From contig CALXWW010000003.1 of the NCBI GenBank assembly GCA_944392545.1, positions 56,951 through 120,950 on the forward strand: a DNA stretch of 64,000 nucleotides, in the 5' to 3' direction. The DNA comes from an uncultured Clostridia bacterium. GTDB lineage: Bacteria > Bacillota > Clostridia > TANB77 > CAG-508. The position numbers and the translations under genes are program-made. Numbering within the stretch: the first letter of the stretch is position 1; every line of letters begins with the position of its first letter. Positions 1 through 9,567 of this stretch are shown one piece after another. A model generated the notes under the pieces. It made no database searches. It was not told the DNA's origin and worked only from the letters and a program-made list of their open reading frames with translations.

Positions 1-147
1 TGGAGATATTATTGTAAATAGTACATATATACCTATTACAACTTTTATATACTTTTTACTATTTCCTTCCGGTAATATCATTTCTATAATTGTACCTATT
101 ATTACTGCTATTATGATTGCACTTGCCCAATCACTTAACCATTCAAT
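1..147 (-). CDS. spoIIIAF: Stage III sporulation protein AF (partial, 3' end outside window)
   Basis: Only the N-terminal half is inside the window. The reading begins IEWLSDWASAIIIA and continues as a hydrophobic helix ending in IEMILPEGNSKKY, the usual SpoIIIAF start: a membrane helix followed by a short L-P-x-G-x-S-x-K-Y stretch. It is the sixth gene of the spoIIIA operon, whose products build the mother-cell side of the feeding-tube channel into the forespore. No ATG, GTG or TTG is in frame near the ribosome binding site AGGAGG (positions 157-162). The best-placed codon is ATT at 147, nine bases downstream, so a non-canonical start is likely. A CCG proline codon here holds an out-of-frame CGG. 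Confidence 0.8.
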   Translation of the reverse strand, partial: MEWLSDWASAIIIAVIIGTIIEMILPEGNSKKYIKVVIGIYVLFTIISP

Positions 148-222
148 AACAAACCACCTCCTGTAAGTCTGTATTAAAAGCCAAGAACTTTGTTGTTTTT
201 TACTTGTCCTTTCTCTTACAGT

Positions 223-1396
223 TTATCTGTACATTAATCCGCTGTTTGATATTTTTATTACTAATGTAGTTCCTATAATTAACATTACTGATACACTACA
301 CATTATTGCTAAAAATATTTTAAATGTATCCCCCATTTGTTCTAATAGTGATACTATTTTTTCATCTGCTATTGGCTGACAAAGTGCTGCACCTAAGTAA
401 TATATTCCCATTAATGCTGCAAGTTTTATAATCGGTAATATTACTATTCCTATTATTATTATTATCCCTATGATTCCTGTAGCATTCTTTAATATTGAAC
501 TACATCCTATTACTGTATCCACTGCATCTCCTAATATCTTTCCAACTACTGGTATAAAACTGGATACTGCCGCTTTTGCTGTTTTTGCTGTTATTCCATC
601 TACATTGCTACTCAAACTTCCTTCTATTGACAAAAGTCCTACAAATACTGTCAAAACGACTCCTAATACCCATACCACACTACTTTTAAAAAACTTTGAT
701 AGCTTGTCTATTTGTATTTTATCTGATATTTTAGATACAATTCCGAGTGAAGTTGAAATTAATACAAGCGGTAATATTATTCCTGTAATTAAGTTTCCTA
801 TAAATGTTATTACAAATAGCAAAATTGGTTGAATTAAGTTAGCAGATGCAATGCTTCCTGTAGTTATCATTAAAGTTATTATGATAGGAACTAATAAGTT
901 CATAAAACCGACTAGGTTTTGTATTGACTCTCTTATAATTTCTATTATTTGTACAAAGTTTGTCATAATAAGTGTTACTATAAGTATGTATTGTACATAA
1001 TATGTAATTTGCGCTATTCCTTTGTTTTCCAGTCCTTCACTTATATTTTTTAAAATACTATGTATAACTATTATTACAAGTATGCTTGCTAAAACCTCTA
1101 GTGCATCAAATGCTTCTCCACCGTACTAGTTTTAGAATACTTTTTAGAATTCCCCCATTATCTATGTTTCCTGTTATTGCTGAAGAGAATAGTTCTCCCA
1201 TATCCAAGTCTTCATATACATCTTTTGTATATTTGTCTGCTTCTTCTATAAAGGAGTTTATATTGAGCATTTCTTTTTGTGATTCTATAATGTTTTCCGT
1301 ATTTATATCACTTGTAATATTTTCTTCTGTAGCTTGTACATTGCTTGGGATAATTAAAGTTATAGCTATTATTAGTAATAAAAAGATTTTTCTCAT
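223..1396 (-). CDS. spoIIIAE: Stage III sporulation protein AE, expressed through a +1 shift at CGG
   Basis: SpoIIIAE is the large polytopic membrane subunit of the SpoIIIA channel. The gene is in two frames: residues 1-91 (signal peptide then an acidic soluble stretch ending SILKLV) and residues 92-390, beginning GGEAFDALEVLASI and followed by several membrane helices. The break is the in-frame codon CGG at 1123-1121. Omitting its C joins LV to GGEAF and gives 390 residues, close to the roughly 400 of Bacillus SpoIIIAE. Without the shift translation ends five codons later at TGA. No other lesion is visible, so I read this as a functional recoded gene rather than a pseudogene. It lies 31 bases downstream of spoIIIAD. 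Confidence 0.88.
1121..1123 (-). other. CGG +1 frameshift site in spoIIIAE
   Basis: Zero-frame codons read GTA CGG TGG AGA; skipping the C gives GTA GGT GGA GAA (V G G E), the expected family sequence. The zero-frame stop TGA follows after four more codons. Confidence 0.85.
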
Positions 1397-1427
1397 TTGA
1401 TTTCACGCCCTACAATTTATGAATATA

Positions 1428-1814
1428 TTATGGTAATATTTCTAATACTGTTTCTAATAGACTAGAGATTATTGGTATTGACATTGATACAATTATTACT
1501 TTTCCTCCCATATCTACTTTATTTGCTATTGCTGTTTCACCTGTATCTTTGCATATACTAACTGCAAATTCTGTTAAAAATGCTATTCCTGTTATTTTTA
1601 TGAGTAATGTTAAAAACTCATTATTTATGGATGTTTTATTTGAAAGTGAAGTTAATATATCTACTATTCCGCTTATTTTATCTATAAGAAATAGTAGAAT
1701 AATGCTACCTGCTAAAAGCGATACATACAAGGTAAATTCTGGTTTATATTGTCTTATTATTATGATTATTATTAATGAGATAAGCCCTACTCCAATTATT
1801 TTTATAATATCCAT
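1428..1814 (-). CDS. spoIIIAD: Stage III sporulation protein AD
   Basis: A 128-residue hydrophobic protein with about four membrane helices, matching SpoIIIAD in length (about 130) and place in the operon. The recognisable family stretch KITGIAFLTEFAVSICKDTG spans residues 73-92. It is an integral membrane part of the SpoIIIA-SpoIIQ channel between mother cell and forespore. It sits 21 bases after spoIIIAC and 31 bases before spoIIIAE, so it is co-transcribed; sigma-E control is expected from the family, but I did not identify a promoter. Confidence 0.93.
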   Translation of the reverse strand: MDIIKIIGVGLISLIIIIIIRQYKPEFTLYVSLLAGSIILLFLIDKISGIVDILTSLSNKTSINNEFLTLLIKITGIAFLTEFAVSICKDTGETAIANKVDMGGKVIIVSMSIPIISSLLETVLEILP

Positions 1815-1835
1815 AAACTTTCCTTTCTTTTATAT

Positions 1836-2030
1836 TTAAAGTCCAAACATAGTTCTTACTGAATCAAATAATGTGCTAATTTCTTTTATAACTAGAGTAA
1901 GTACTATAACAAGTCCAGCAAGAGTTGTCATCATCGCTTGATCTTCTCTTCCTGCCCTTACTAACACTTGATGTAATACTGCTACTAAAATTCCTATTGC
2001 AGCTATTTTAAATAATAAATCTATCTCCAT
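1836..2030 (-). CDS. spoIIIAC: Stage III sporulation protein AC
   Basis: A 64-residue protein with two membrane helices: one near residues 5-22, and a second around residues 34-50. The short polar turn contains RAGREDQAMM, typical of SpoIIIAC. The family length is about 65-68. It is a small integral subunit of the SpoIIIA channel complex. The gene lies 24 bases downstream of spoIIIAB and directly upstream of spoIIIAD in the conserved order. Confidence 0.93.
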   Translation of the reverse strand: MEIDLLFKIAAIGILVAVLHQVLVRAGREDQAMMTTLAGLVIVLTLVIKEISTLFDSVRTMFGL

Positions 2031-2054
2031 AAAAAATCCTTTCTTATCTATCTT

Positions 2055-2564
2055 TTAAATCAATATAATAACTATTGCTATTCCTATAATCCCTCCTAAT
2101 GTTCTATATAATTTTTCATTTTTTTGCTTCTCTCTTTCTGCTATTTCTATCTGCGTATTTAAAAAATTTTGTACTAGTTTTATTTCACTTATCTGCCCAT
2201 CTAAATCCGTTTTTCCAAGTAGTTTACTTAAGTTTTTTATTATTTCTCTATCTTCTTTTGTTAAGCTTGTATCAATTTTATCTATTGCTTCTTCCCATGC
2301 ATCTCCTGCTGATTTTTCTTTCATATTATCTGAAGCGGTTTTAAATATTTTCCCTATGGTGCCTGGAATATTGTCTCCTATCTCACTAAAACTAACTGGT
2401 ATCGCCTCATATGTAAATTTTATTTTAGTCAAAAACATATTTAATGCATTTTTTATGTTTCGCAGTTCTACAACTCTATTTGAATATTTTTTTGCAATTA
2501 TTTTTCCTGCTTTTATACTTCCTAAAAATATTAATAATAAAATAAATGTTTTTATAAATATCAT
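2055..2564 (-). CDS. spoIIIAB: Stage III sporulation protein AB
   Basis: A 169-residue protein with a terminal hydrophobic helix at each end and an alpha-helical soluble middle, as in SpoIIIAB (about 170 residues), which resembles the GspF membrane platform of type II secretion systems. Family features include ELRNIKNALNMFLTKI near residue 33 and SKLLGKTDLDGQ near residue 113. Its start overlaps the end of spoIIIAA by four bases, so the two are translationally coupled. It would anchor the SpoIIIAA ATPase to the membrane. Confidence 0.93.
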   Translation of the reverse strand: MIFIKTFILLLIFLGSIKAGKIIAKKYSNRVVELRNIKNALNMFLTKIKFTYEAIPVSFSEIGDNIPGTIGKIFKTASDNMKEKSAGDAWEEAIDKIDTSLTKEDREIIKNLSKLLGKTDLDGQISEIKLVQNFLNTQIEIAEREKQKNEKLYRTLGGIIGIAIVIILI

Positions 2565-3470
2565 TTGTTTTCCTCCTCAATACCAATTAACTTTATTTCT
2601 CTATTTTTTTCTATTAATATAGTTCTTTCTATTATATTTAAGCTATATAATTCTTTTAATATTGGGTTTTTAATTATATCTTTCATGCTCGCACCATGTG
2701 CCGTAAATATTCCTTTTACTCCTGAAGTTATTGCATACTTTATAGCCTCTACGTCTTCTTTTGTTCCTATCTCGTCTGCTACAATAACCTCTGGGCCCAT
2801 TGATCTTATTATCATTCTCATTCCTTTTTCTTTACTAATATTGTTTAAAATGTCAGTTCTTTCTCCCAAATCATTTTGAGGCACTCCTTTATACATTGCA
2901 GCAATTTCTCCTCTTTCATCAACTACTCCCACATGTAATCCTTTAAAATTTATTTCTTCTATTCCACTGCTTATATTTCTTATAATATCTCTAATTAAAG
3001 TGGTCTTTCCTCTTCCGAGGAGGAGAAAGTATAATTGTGTTATATACTGTATTCTCATTTACATTTAATATATATGGTAAAACTTTATTGCTACACCCTA
3101 TTACTTCTCTCGCGATTCTAAAATTCAGACTATATATATATGATATATTTATTACTTGCCCTTCTTTTACTACTACTTCGCCTGTTATTCCTACTCTATG
3201 TCCACCTTTTATTGTAATAAATCCATTACATATTTGGTTTTGATATGTATAAATTGAATTATCGCAAATTCGCTGTAAAATTTCTAATATTTCATTTGTA
3301 TTTGTTATGTACTCTAATTTTATTTCTTCTAAACTTGTCCTTAATAATATATTTCTATTAGTATATATATGTATTTCCTGAACTTTATATAATACTTCTT
3401 CATATCTAATCAATATTTCTTTTATTTTATTTGGAAAATATTCCACTATATCTAAAATATTGTTTTTCAT
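2561..3470 (-). CDS. spoIIIAA: Stage III sporulation protein AA (ATPase), expressed through a +1 shift at CGG
   Basis: SpoIIIAA is the secretion-type ATPase thought to power the SpoIIIA channel. The gene is split in the Walker A loop. The upstream frame runs to residue 151 (ending TIILSPP). The downstream frame begins GRGKTTLIRDIIRN and carries Walker B (EVIVADEIG) and the TAHG motif. The break is CGG at 3017-3015; skipping its C gives SPPGRGKTT, an intact P-loop, and a 302-residue protein against about 307 in Bacillus. Unshifted translation stops nine codons later and gives a 159-residue product with no nucleotide site. The ATPase can therefore only come from frameshifted ribosomes. It is the first gene of the operon. 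Confidence 0.9.
3015..3017 (-). other. CGG +1 frameshift site in the spoIIIAA Walker A loop
   Basis: Zero-frame codons CCT CCT CGG AAG AGG become CCT CCT GGA AGA GGA AAG ACC (P P G R G K T) when the C is skipped. The glycine is an invariant position of the P-loop. Confidence 0.88.
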
Positions 3471-3510
3471 ACATTTTTCCTCATTTTAATAAAATATTAT
3501 TCTAATAAAA

Positions 3511-3547
3511 AAATACAACATATATTAAATATATATGCTGTATTTTT
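3511..3547 (-). terminator. AT-rich hairpin upstream of spoIIIAA
   Basis: Nearly complementary arms (AAATACAACATATA and its partner ending TGCTGTATTT) lie in the 187-base gap between the 3658-5193 gene and spoIIIAA. On the minus strand the 3' arm runs into a T tract, which suits a terminator for the upstream gene. The arms contain one mismatch and almost no GC. Confidence 0.45.
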
Positions 3548-3657
3548 CATTTTAGAACTATTTTAAATTTTTATTTAATCTATATTTTATAAATTTGTGT
3601 TATTTATTAAGCTTACTAACTTATTGGATTATCTAAAGCACTCGGACTGTAAATATT

Positions 3658-5193
3658 TTATTCTACTGTAGTTTCTGAATTATATTCAGAAAGCAAACTA
3701 TTTACATGTTCTTGGTATTCAATCATTTGTTGCTTTTCTTGCTCTAATTCTTCTTCAACTTTTTGATTAATTTGATCCATATCTTCCAAAAAGCTAACTC
3801 TTCTAATGTATGAAGGTGTTGATATCCATGTTACCAATGGATTTGAATATTGTAAATTATATCCTAAGTTTGTCATTTGTTCTTTATTTATTTCATCTAT
3901 TTTAATTCCTAGTTGCATTATGAATCGTTGTATTTGTTCTGCTGAATAATTGTTTAGTATAGCTGCATTTGCTGTTGTTAGTGGCTCTATACTAATATTT
4001 TCATCAAAACTTACAGTATCATTGTATGTGTATGTTATATCAAATTCTTCTTCAGACTTTATATTTATTATATAATTTTCTGTAATAGAATTGGTATTTA
4101 AGCCAGAGAATCTTAATGTTAATGCAACTATATTTTTCTTTTCTGTTTCATTTTCTGTTTCATTTAGTAATATTTTATATGTTATATCTGTTTCTGTTTC
4201 ATTTTTTGTTATATCAAAAATAGTATCTTGATATGTTACATTAATTTTGTTTGTTTCTTTATCATGTTGCGTTATATTTATTTTTAATGTGTCATCTTCC
4301 CATTCTTGCTTTGTTATATAATCTATTTCCTCTTGTATATCTTCAGAAGTTATTTTATATGTTTCATTATATTTTTCTGAATATATCTCTTGCATTACTG
4401 AATTTATTTTATTAATCATAGTTTGATCTCTTTTTAATGTCTCTAAAATATCTATGTAAATATTTTTTAATTCTGAGCTTGACAAAGTTAGCGTGTATGT
4501 TACTGAACCATCCGTATCTTTAGTTTTAGAGAATTTTTGTTCATCTATATTATTATATATTGGCAAAATATATTCATTTTGTATATGTATTTTTTCTTCT
4601 TCTGTTAATTTTAGGCTTTCTAATTTTTTTGTTGTTTCTATTCTATTTGGTATATTGTTTGCATATTCTATCCCAAATTTTTGTGAAAGCTCTTGTAAAT
4701 TGTTATTTTCTATAGCTATATATGGTTTTGAAATACTGTCTGATTGTATTCCATATATATCTTCATATACCTTAAATTTAAATGGTAATTTAACTGTATC
4801 CGAATAATTTACTGTTACATTTTGTTCCATTTGTGCTTTTTCATTATCTACTTTTCCCGTAAAAGTAATATTAGTATTATTTCCAAATTCTACTGCTTTA
4901 TCGTATCCTTGAAATATATAATTATCTGAAATATCTTTTAATATTTCTATATTAGCATTTATTTTTCCATTTGTGTTATATGGTGTATTTTCTTTTTTCA
5001 TAATATATTCATTTATAGAATTTGAAATAAAACCATCTTCAGTATCTACTAATTGTGATGCATACTTTCCAAAACCTTGCTTTTCTGATAACAACAAATC
5101 TGTACAAAAGAATATATATGCAAATATTCCTCCTGCTAAAATTAGAACTAGAAATATAACAATTATTGTGATTATGATACTTTTTTTCTTCAT
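3658..5193 (-). CDS. Unknown membrane-anchored extracellular protein
   Basis: A 511-residue protein with a short cytoplasmic KKK start, one membrane helix at about residues 6-27, and a long extracellular part rich in N, T, E and I with mostly beta-type alternation. The C-terminus (after about residue 470) is a glutamate and glutamine-rich helix. I do not recognise a domain with certainty; it resembles uncharacterised surface proteins of gut Clostridia. It stands alone, between yebC upstream and spoIIIAA downstream, with hairpins on both sides, so it is probably a single-gene unit. No catalytic motif is evident. Confidence 0.75.
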   Translation of the reverse strand: MKKKSIIITIIVIFLVLILAGGIFAYIFFCTDLLLSEKQGFGKYASQLVDTEDGFISNSINEYIMKKENTPYNTNGKINANIEILKDISDNYIFQGYDKAVEFGNNTNITFTGKVDNEKAQMEQNVTVNYSDTVKLPFKFKVYEDIYGIQSDSISKPYIAIENNNLQELSQKFGIEYANNIPNRIETTKKLESLKLTEEEKIHIQNEYILPIYNNIDEQKFSKTKDTDGSVTYTLTLSSSELKNIYIDILETLKRDQTMINKINSVMQEIYSEKYNETYKITSEDIQEEIDYITKQEWEDDTLKINITQHDKETNKINVTYQDTIFDITKNETETDITYKILLNETENETEKKNIVALTLRFSGLNTNSITENYIINIKSEEEFDITYTYNDTVSFDENISIEPLTTANAAILNNYSAEQIQRFIMQLGIKIDEINKEQMTNLGYNLQYSNPLVTWISTPSYIRRVSFLEDMDQINQKVEEELEQEKQQMIEYQEHVNSLLSEYNSETTVE

Positions 5194-5213
5194 ATTTTTT
5201 CCTTCCTTTTTTC

Positions 5214-5260
5214 AAAAGCAGAAGTTTATTTATCTATTTTTCCATTTAAACTTCTGCTTT
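5214..5260 (-). terminator. Rho-independent terminator after yebC
   Basis: Arms AAAGCAGAAGTTTA and TAAACTTCTGCTTT are perfect complements around an 18-base loop, followed on the minus strand by a T-rich run. It begins 12 bases after the yebC stop codon. Confidence 0.85.
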
Positions 5261-5271
5261 ATATATAATAT

Positions 5272-5997
5272 TTATTCTTCCCAGTTATGATATACATTCA
5301 TTACATCATCTAAATCTTCTAAATTGTCTATTAATCTTTGCATTTTTTCCGAATCTTTTTCATCTAGTTTTATATATGTAGATGGTACCATTTGGACTTC
5401 TGCTTGTAAAAACTCTAACCCTTGTGATTCTAATGCTTCTCTTACTTTTGCAAAATCTTCTGGTAATGTTGTTATTTCATAACATTCATCACTAGCTTCA
5501 AAGTCTTCTGCACCATTGTCTAACGCTAACATCATCATATCATCTTCTGATAAATTTGTAGTAGTTCTATCTATTACTATTACTCCTTTTTTAGAAAATA
5601 AATATGATACACAACCTGAAGTTCCTAAATTTCCTCCTGCCCTATCAAATGCATGTCTTACGTCTGCTGCTGTTCTATTTTTGTTATCTGTACTTGCTTC
5701 TACTATAACAGCTACACCGCTTACTCCATATCCTTCATAAGTTATTTCTTCATAATTTTCATTATTTCCTGCACCTGATGCTTTCTTTATTGCATTATTT
5801 ATTGTATCGTTTGGCATGTTATTTGCCTTACATTTTGCTATTACATCTTTAAGTTTAGAATTACCAGCCGGATCAGGTCCTCCTTGCTTTACTGCGATTA
5901 ATAATTCTCTTCCTAATTTTGTAAATATTTTTCCTCTTGCTGCATCTGCTTTACCCTTTTTTGCTTGAATATTATGCCATTTTGAATGTCCTGACAT
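5272..5997 (-). CDS. yebC: YebC/PmpR family protein
   Basis: A 241-residue protein starting [15 protein letters not shown], the signature of YebC. Family landmarks are [40 protein letters not shown] and the C-terminal [14 protein letters not shown]. The start at 5997 is preceded by AAGGAGGAATTAACC; an in-frame ATG 11 codons upstream lacks such a site. Members bind DNA as transcription regulators, and some relieve ribosome stalling on difficult sequences such as proline runs. That second role is worth noting here because this genome seems to depend on unusual decoding, but no link is shown. Confidence 0.95.
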   Translation of the reverse strand: MSGHSKWHNIQAKKGKADAARGKIFTKLGRELLIAVKQGGPDPAGNSKLKDVIAKCKANNMPNDTINNAIKKASGAGNNENYEEITYEGYGVSGVAVIVEASTDNKNRTAADVRHAFDRAGGNLGTSGCVSYLFSKKGVIVIDRTTTNLSEDDMMMLALDNGAEDFEASDECYEITTLPEDFAKVREALESQGLEFLQAEVQMVPSTYIKLDEKDSEKMQRLIDNLEDLDDVMNVYHNWEE

Positions 5998-6201
5998 GGT
6001 TAATTCCTCCTTCTTATTTTTATTTTTCATACTAACATAAATATTTTATCATACTTCTTTTATTTTGTGTAGTATTTTTTATTAAATTATGGTGGTTTTA
6101 CAAACTTTCTAATAGTTTTATGTGTACTATAATACTGTGTCACTAACTTATAATTCTATTTTTTATCAATTACCTTTTTTATATAAAATGTAAATTTTAA
6201 A

Positions 6202-6250
6202 AAATTAATCGTAGACAAACGGATGTAATTTTTTTGCCTACGATTAATTT
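6202..6250 (-). terminator. Terminator after the class A PBP gene
   Basis: Thirteen-base perfect arms (AAATTAATCGTAG and CTACGATTAATTT) separated by 23 bases, followed by T residues on the minus strand. It starts right after the stop codon at 6252. Confidence 0.8.
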
Positions 6251-6251
6251 G

Positions 6252-8796
6252 TTATGTTGTCGGGCTTTCTTCTGTTGTTTCTTCCTCTTCTACTTCTTCT
6301 GTATTATCTACTATTTCTTCATTTGAAATTTCATTATTACTATTTTCACTTTCTGTATTATTTTCTCCTGTACTTGGTTCATATATATCATTTTCAGAAT
6401 CTACAGTATTTTCTGGTATATATTCGTCATTTACTATATTTTCTGTATTCTCTATATTCTCTGTATTTTCTATTACCTCATTTTTAGCAATATTATTTTC
6501 TATATCATTATTTTTTGTTATGTCTTCTTCATCATCTGGATCTAATTCTAGATCTTCTTTGTTATCAACATATACATTTGTTTCTTCATCCGTGTCTATG
6601 TGTACATTTACTTTAATTCCACTATGTTTTGTACATTCTTCTGGTTCTGTTCCTTCTAAAAAATATTCTACATATGTATTTGTACATCCGCTTCTTGCAA
6701 TTTCTCCTGTGTCTGCACATATTTCCTCTACTGATATTTTATTTGGCTGATAAAATCTTGCACCTGTAAATCCATCGTGTATACTACTCATTACATTTGC
6801 CCACATTATTCCTGCTGGATTTTGGTTATTATAGTATATGGTTTCATTTTGGTCAAATCCAAACCATGTAACTGCTGTGTAATATGGTGTAAAACCACAT
6901 AACCATTTATCATAGTTTTCATCTGTTGTTCCTGTTTTTGCTGCTACATCTATGCCTGGTATTGAACAATATGTAGCTGTACCACTATTACCTTCCACAG
7001 GTTGTTGTAATAGTTTTTTTAGTACATAAGCTACTTGTTCTGAAAATACTGTTCTCTTTTCTTGCTTTTTCTTTAGAACCGTTTTCCCTGTGTTATCCAC
7101 AATAGAAGAATAGAATGTTGGCTCTCTATATATGCCATCATTTGCTATCGTAGCATACGCTGCTGCCATTTCTAATGGTGTTATTCCATTATCTAGTCCT
7201 CCTAATGCTAATGGTAGTCCTTCATCATTTTCAGTCAATGAAGTTATTCCCATCTTTTCTAAATATGAGATAGCTTTCTTAGGTGTAATTTCTTGCATCA
7301 TTTCTACAAATGGAATATTTTGAGAAGATTCTAATGCTCTTCTTACAGTTATTTTTCCTAAATATCCTGAATTATTACCTGGCGAGTAACCATCTTCAAA
7401 TGTTTTCTTCTCATCATTATATATAGTTGCGCCAGTGAATATTTTTTCATTAATTCCTGGGGCTAATACTGCTAATGGTTTTATAGCGGACCCAGTTTGT
7501 CTTTGACTCTGTGTTGCTCTATTTAGTCCTCTAAAAGTTTCTTTTTCTCCGAAGTCCACCTGTACAAGCTAATACTTCTCCAGTTTGATGATTTAGTATA
7601 ACCATAGCAGCTTGAGAGGTATCTTCTCCATTTTCCGAATACAATATATATTGACTTTTTAAAGACTCTTCTTCCACTTTATCTTGCATATTTGAGTCTT
7701 GTGTACTATATATTGTTGAACCTGATAGATATAGATAGTTTTTTGCAAAATCTTCTGAAATATTTTTTTCTTCTGCCAAATCACCTATAACTTCATTAAT
7801 TAATGCATCTGTATGATATGAATAGATACAATCTCCTGTTTCTATTTCTCCCTTTTCAAAGTTTAATCCACTATTTACTTCTTTCTCTGCTTTATCATAT
7901 TCACTATTAGTTATTTTTCCTAGTTCTAGCATTTTCTGTAAGACAGTTAAAGTTCTATCAGAAATATCTTCCTCATTATCGTATCCTTCAAATGGATTAT
8001 AGTAGTTTGGAGAGTTATTTATACCTGCTAAGTATGCGCACTCTGCTAAAGATAAATCTTCTACATCTTTATCAAAGTAATAGTGAGCACCAGTCTGCAC
8101 TCCATACACGTTTGGTCCAACATATATTACATTTAAATACATCTCTAGGATTTCTTCTTTTGAAAAATAGCTTTCTAGTAAAAATGCTTTCCACCATTCT
8201 TTTATTTTACGTGTTACAGAATCCGTATTATCACCAGTTAAGTTTTTAACTAATTGCTGTGTAATTGTGCTTCCGCCATAAGAAGAATTACCAAAATTAG
8301 TTATATAGCTTAGAATTGCACCACCAGTTCTTTTTATATCAATTCCATGATGAGAATAAAATCTCTCATCTTCTATTGAAACATACGCATCTAATAAATA
8401 TTGTGGCATATCCTCTATATCTACTGTTAATTTTTTCTGTTCATTACCTATCTGGGCAATAACTTCTCCACTTTTATCTAAAACAATAGAATTTTTATTA
8501 GTAAACATAGCTGTACTTAGCTCTTTCCAGTTATGAGCTGATATTCCAAGTAGAATTCCAAGTATTATTAATAAAATGAGTATAATAGTTAAAAAAATTT
8601 TTCTTTTAATACTTTTTTTATCTTTCTTATTTATTTTAGAGTTTTTTGTTTCAACAGTATCACTACTATTTTTGCTATTTTTGCCACCCCTATTGTACTG
8701 TGAATTACTTCTTTTTATCCCTTCTCTTTTTTCCTTATCTTTCTTCATTTTTAATACAGATTTAGGAATTTCTTCTTCACTTATTACTCTTCTCAA
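6252..8796 (-). CDS. Class A penicillin-binding protein (PBP1A type), +1 shift at CGG
   Basis: Bifunctional peptidoglycan synthase of 847 residues. A basic cytoplasmic region (1-65) precedes a membrane helix near 68-88. The GT51 glycosyltransferase has EDERFYSHHGID and STITQQLVKN. The transpeptidase has S-x-x-K in TGSAIKPL, S-x-N in SSQN and K-T-G in AAKTGTTDEN. An acidic, N/E-rich tail of about 130 residues with ENTENIENTENI repeats ends the protein. The two halves are in different frames. At CGG 7551-7549 the C must be skipped to give GGLGEKETFRG, the normal link into the transpeptidase. Unshifted translation stops six codons later and would yield a membrane glycosyltransferase of 421 residues, a conceivable alternative product. 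Confidence 0.9.
7549..7551 (-). other. CGG +1 frameshift site in the PBP gene
   Basis: Zero-frame GGA CTT CGG AGA AAA becomes GGA CTT GGA GAA AAA (G L G E K) when the C is skipped. It lies between the glycosyltransferase and transpeptidase domains, at codon 416. Confidence 0.85.
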
Positions 8797-8876
8797 AACT
8801 CCACTCCTATTCTATTAATTATATATTTATACTTACCATATATATTTTATAGCTAAAATGAATTTTTATCAATAGC

Positions 8877-9407
8877 TTAGTATATCTCTTCTATATCTAT
8901 ACGTGCATTTGTATATTCTACTTCTTCTAATGATAATCCATCAAGTTGCAATATATCTCCTGCATTTAGTTTTAATATAACTGTGCTTGTAAGTGTGTAT
9001 CTGTTATTCGAAATACTACTTTGTATAACTGATCCTTCATTCAATGTTTCTATTAAAGGTAAATTATTTACAGCTAAAATTGCATTAAAATTAAATATTC
9101 CTGTTTCTTGTGTAACTCCTGTTAATTGATATGAAATTTGGTATATACCATCTTTATTTATCATAATTTCACTTGAACCTGTAGTATGAGATAAGGCATC
9201 TCCTACTATGATTTTATTTTGACTAAATTTAATTATCACATCTCCTGTTTCTGTATTATCTCCGTTTTGTGCAGTAGCTACAAGTATATTTTTGTCTTTA
9301 TTTTGATTATTGTTTATGCATAAGAAAAGAATTGCTATAAACAATATGAATATTATGCTAAAAATTAATATTAATTTAAAAATTTTGCATTTATCTTCAC
9401 AACACAT
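8877..9407 (-). CDS. Membrane-anchored protein with a C1q/TNF-like jelly-roll domain
   Basis: A 176-residue protein: a cysteine-rich start (MCCEDKCK), one membrane helix at about residues 10-32, and a soluble domain of about 130 residues. That domain has the pattern of BclA or C1q-like beta sandwiches: DGIYQISYQLTG, an AILAVN strand, TSTVILKLNAGDILQLDG. Such domains form trimers on spore or cell surfaces. The start at 9407 has AAAGGAGG seven bases upstream; an upstream GTG overlaps that site and is unlikely. Assignment rests on pattern only, so a distant fold match is uncertain. Confidence 0.65.
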   Translation of the reverse strand: MCCEDKCKIFKLILIFSIIFILFIAILFLCINNNQNKDKNILVATAQNGDNTETGDVIIKFSQNKIIVGDALSHTTGSSEIMINKDGIYQISYQLTGVTQETGIFNFNAILAVNNLPLIETLNEGSVIQSSISNNRYTLTSTVILKLNAGDILQLDGLSLEEVEYTNARIDIEEIY

Positions 9408-9500
9408 AAAAATTCCTCCTTTCACAATATTATATGAAAAACTTAGGCAAAAAGGATACTATTTTTGTCCACAGTTTTATCTTATAATTTGTCTCTAATA

Positions 9501-9538
9501 AAAACAAAGTTATGGGTGTTAATCCATAACTTTGTTTT
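9501..9538 (-). terminator. Terminator after the AAA ATPase gene
   Basis: Perfect 15-base arms (AAAACAAAGTTATGG and CCATAACTTTGTTTT) with an 8-base loop. The symmetric A and T runs allow termination in either direction. Confidence 0.88.
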
Positions 9539-9567
9539 TCACAATTTCTAATAGAAACTATGTTTAC

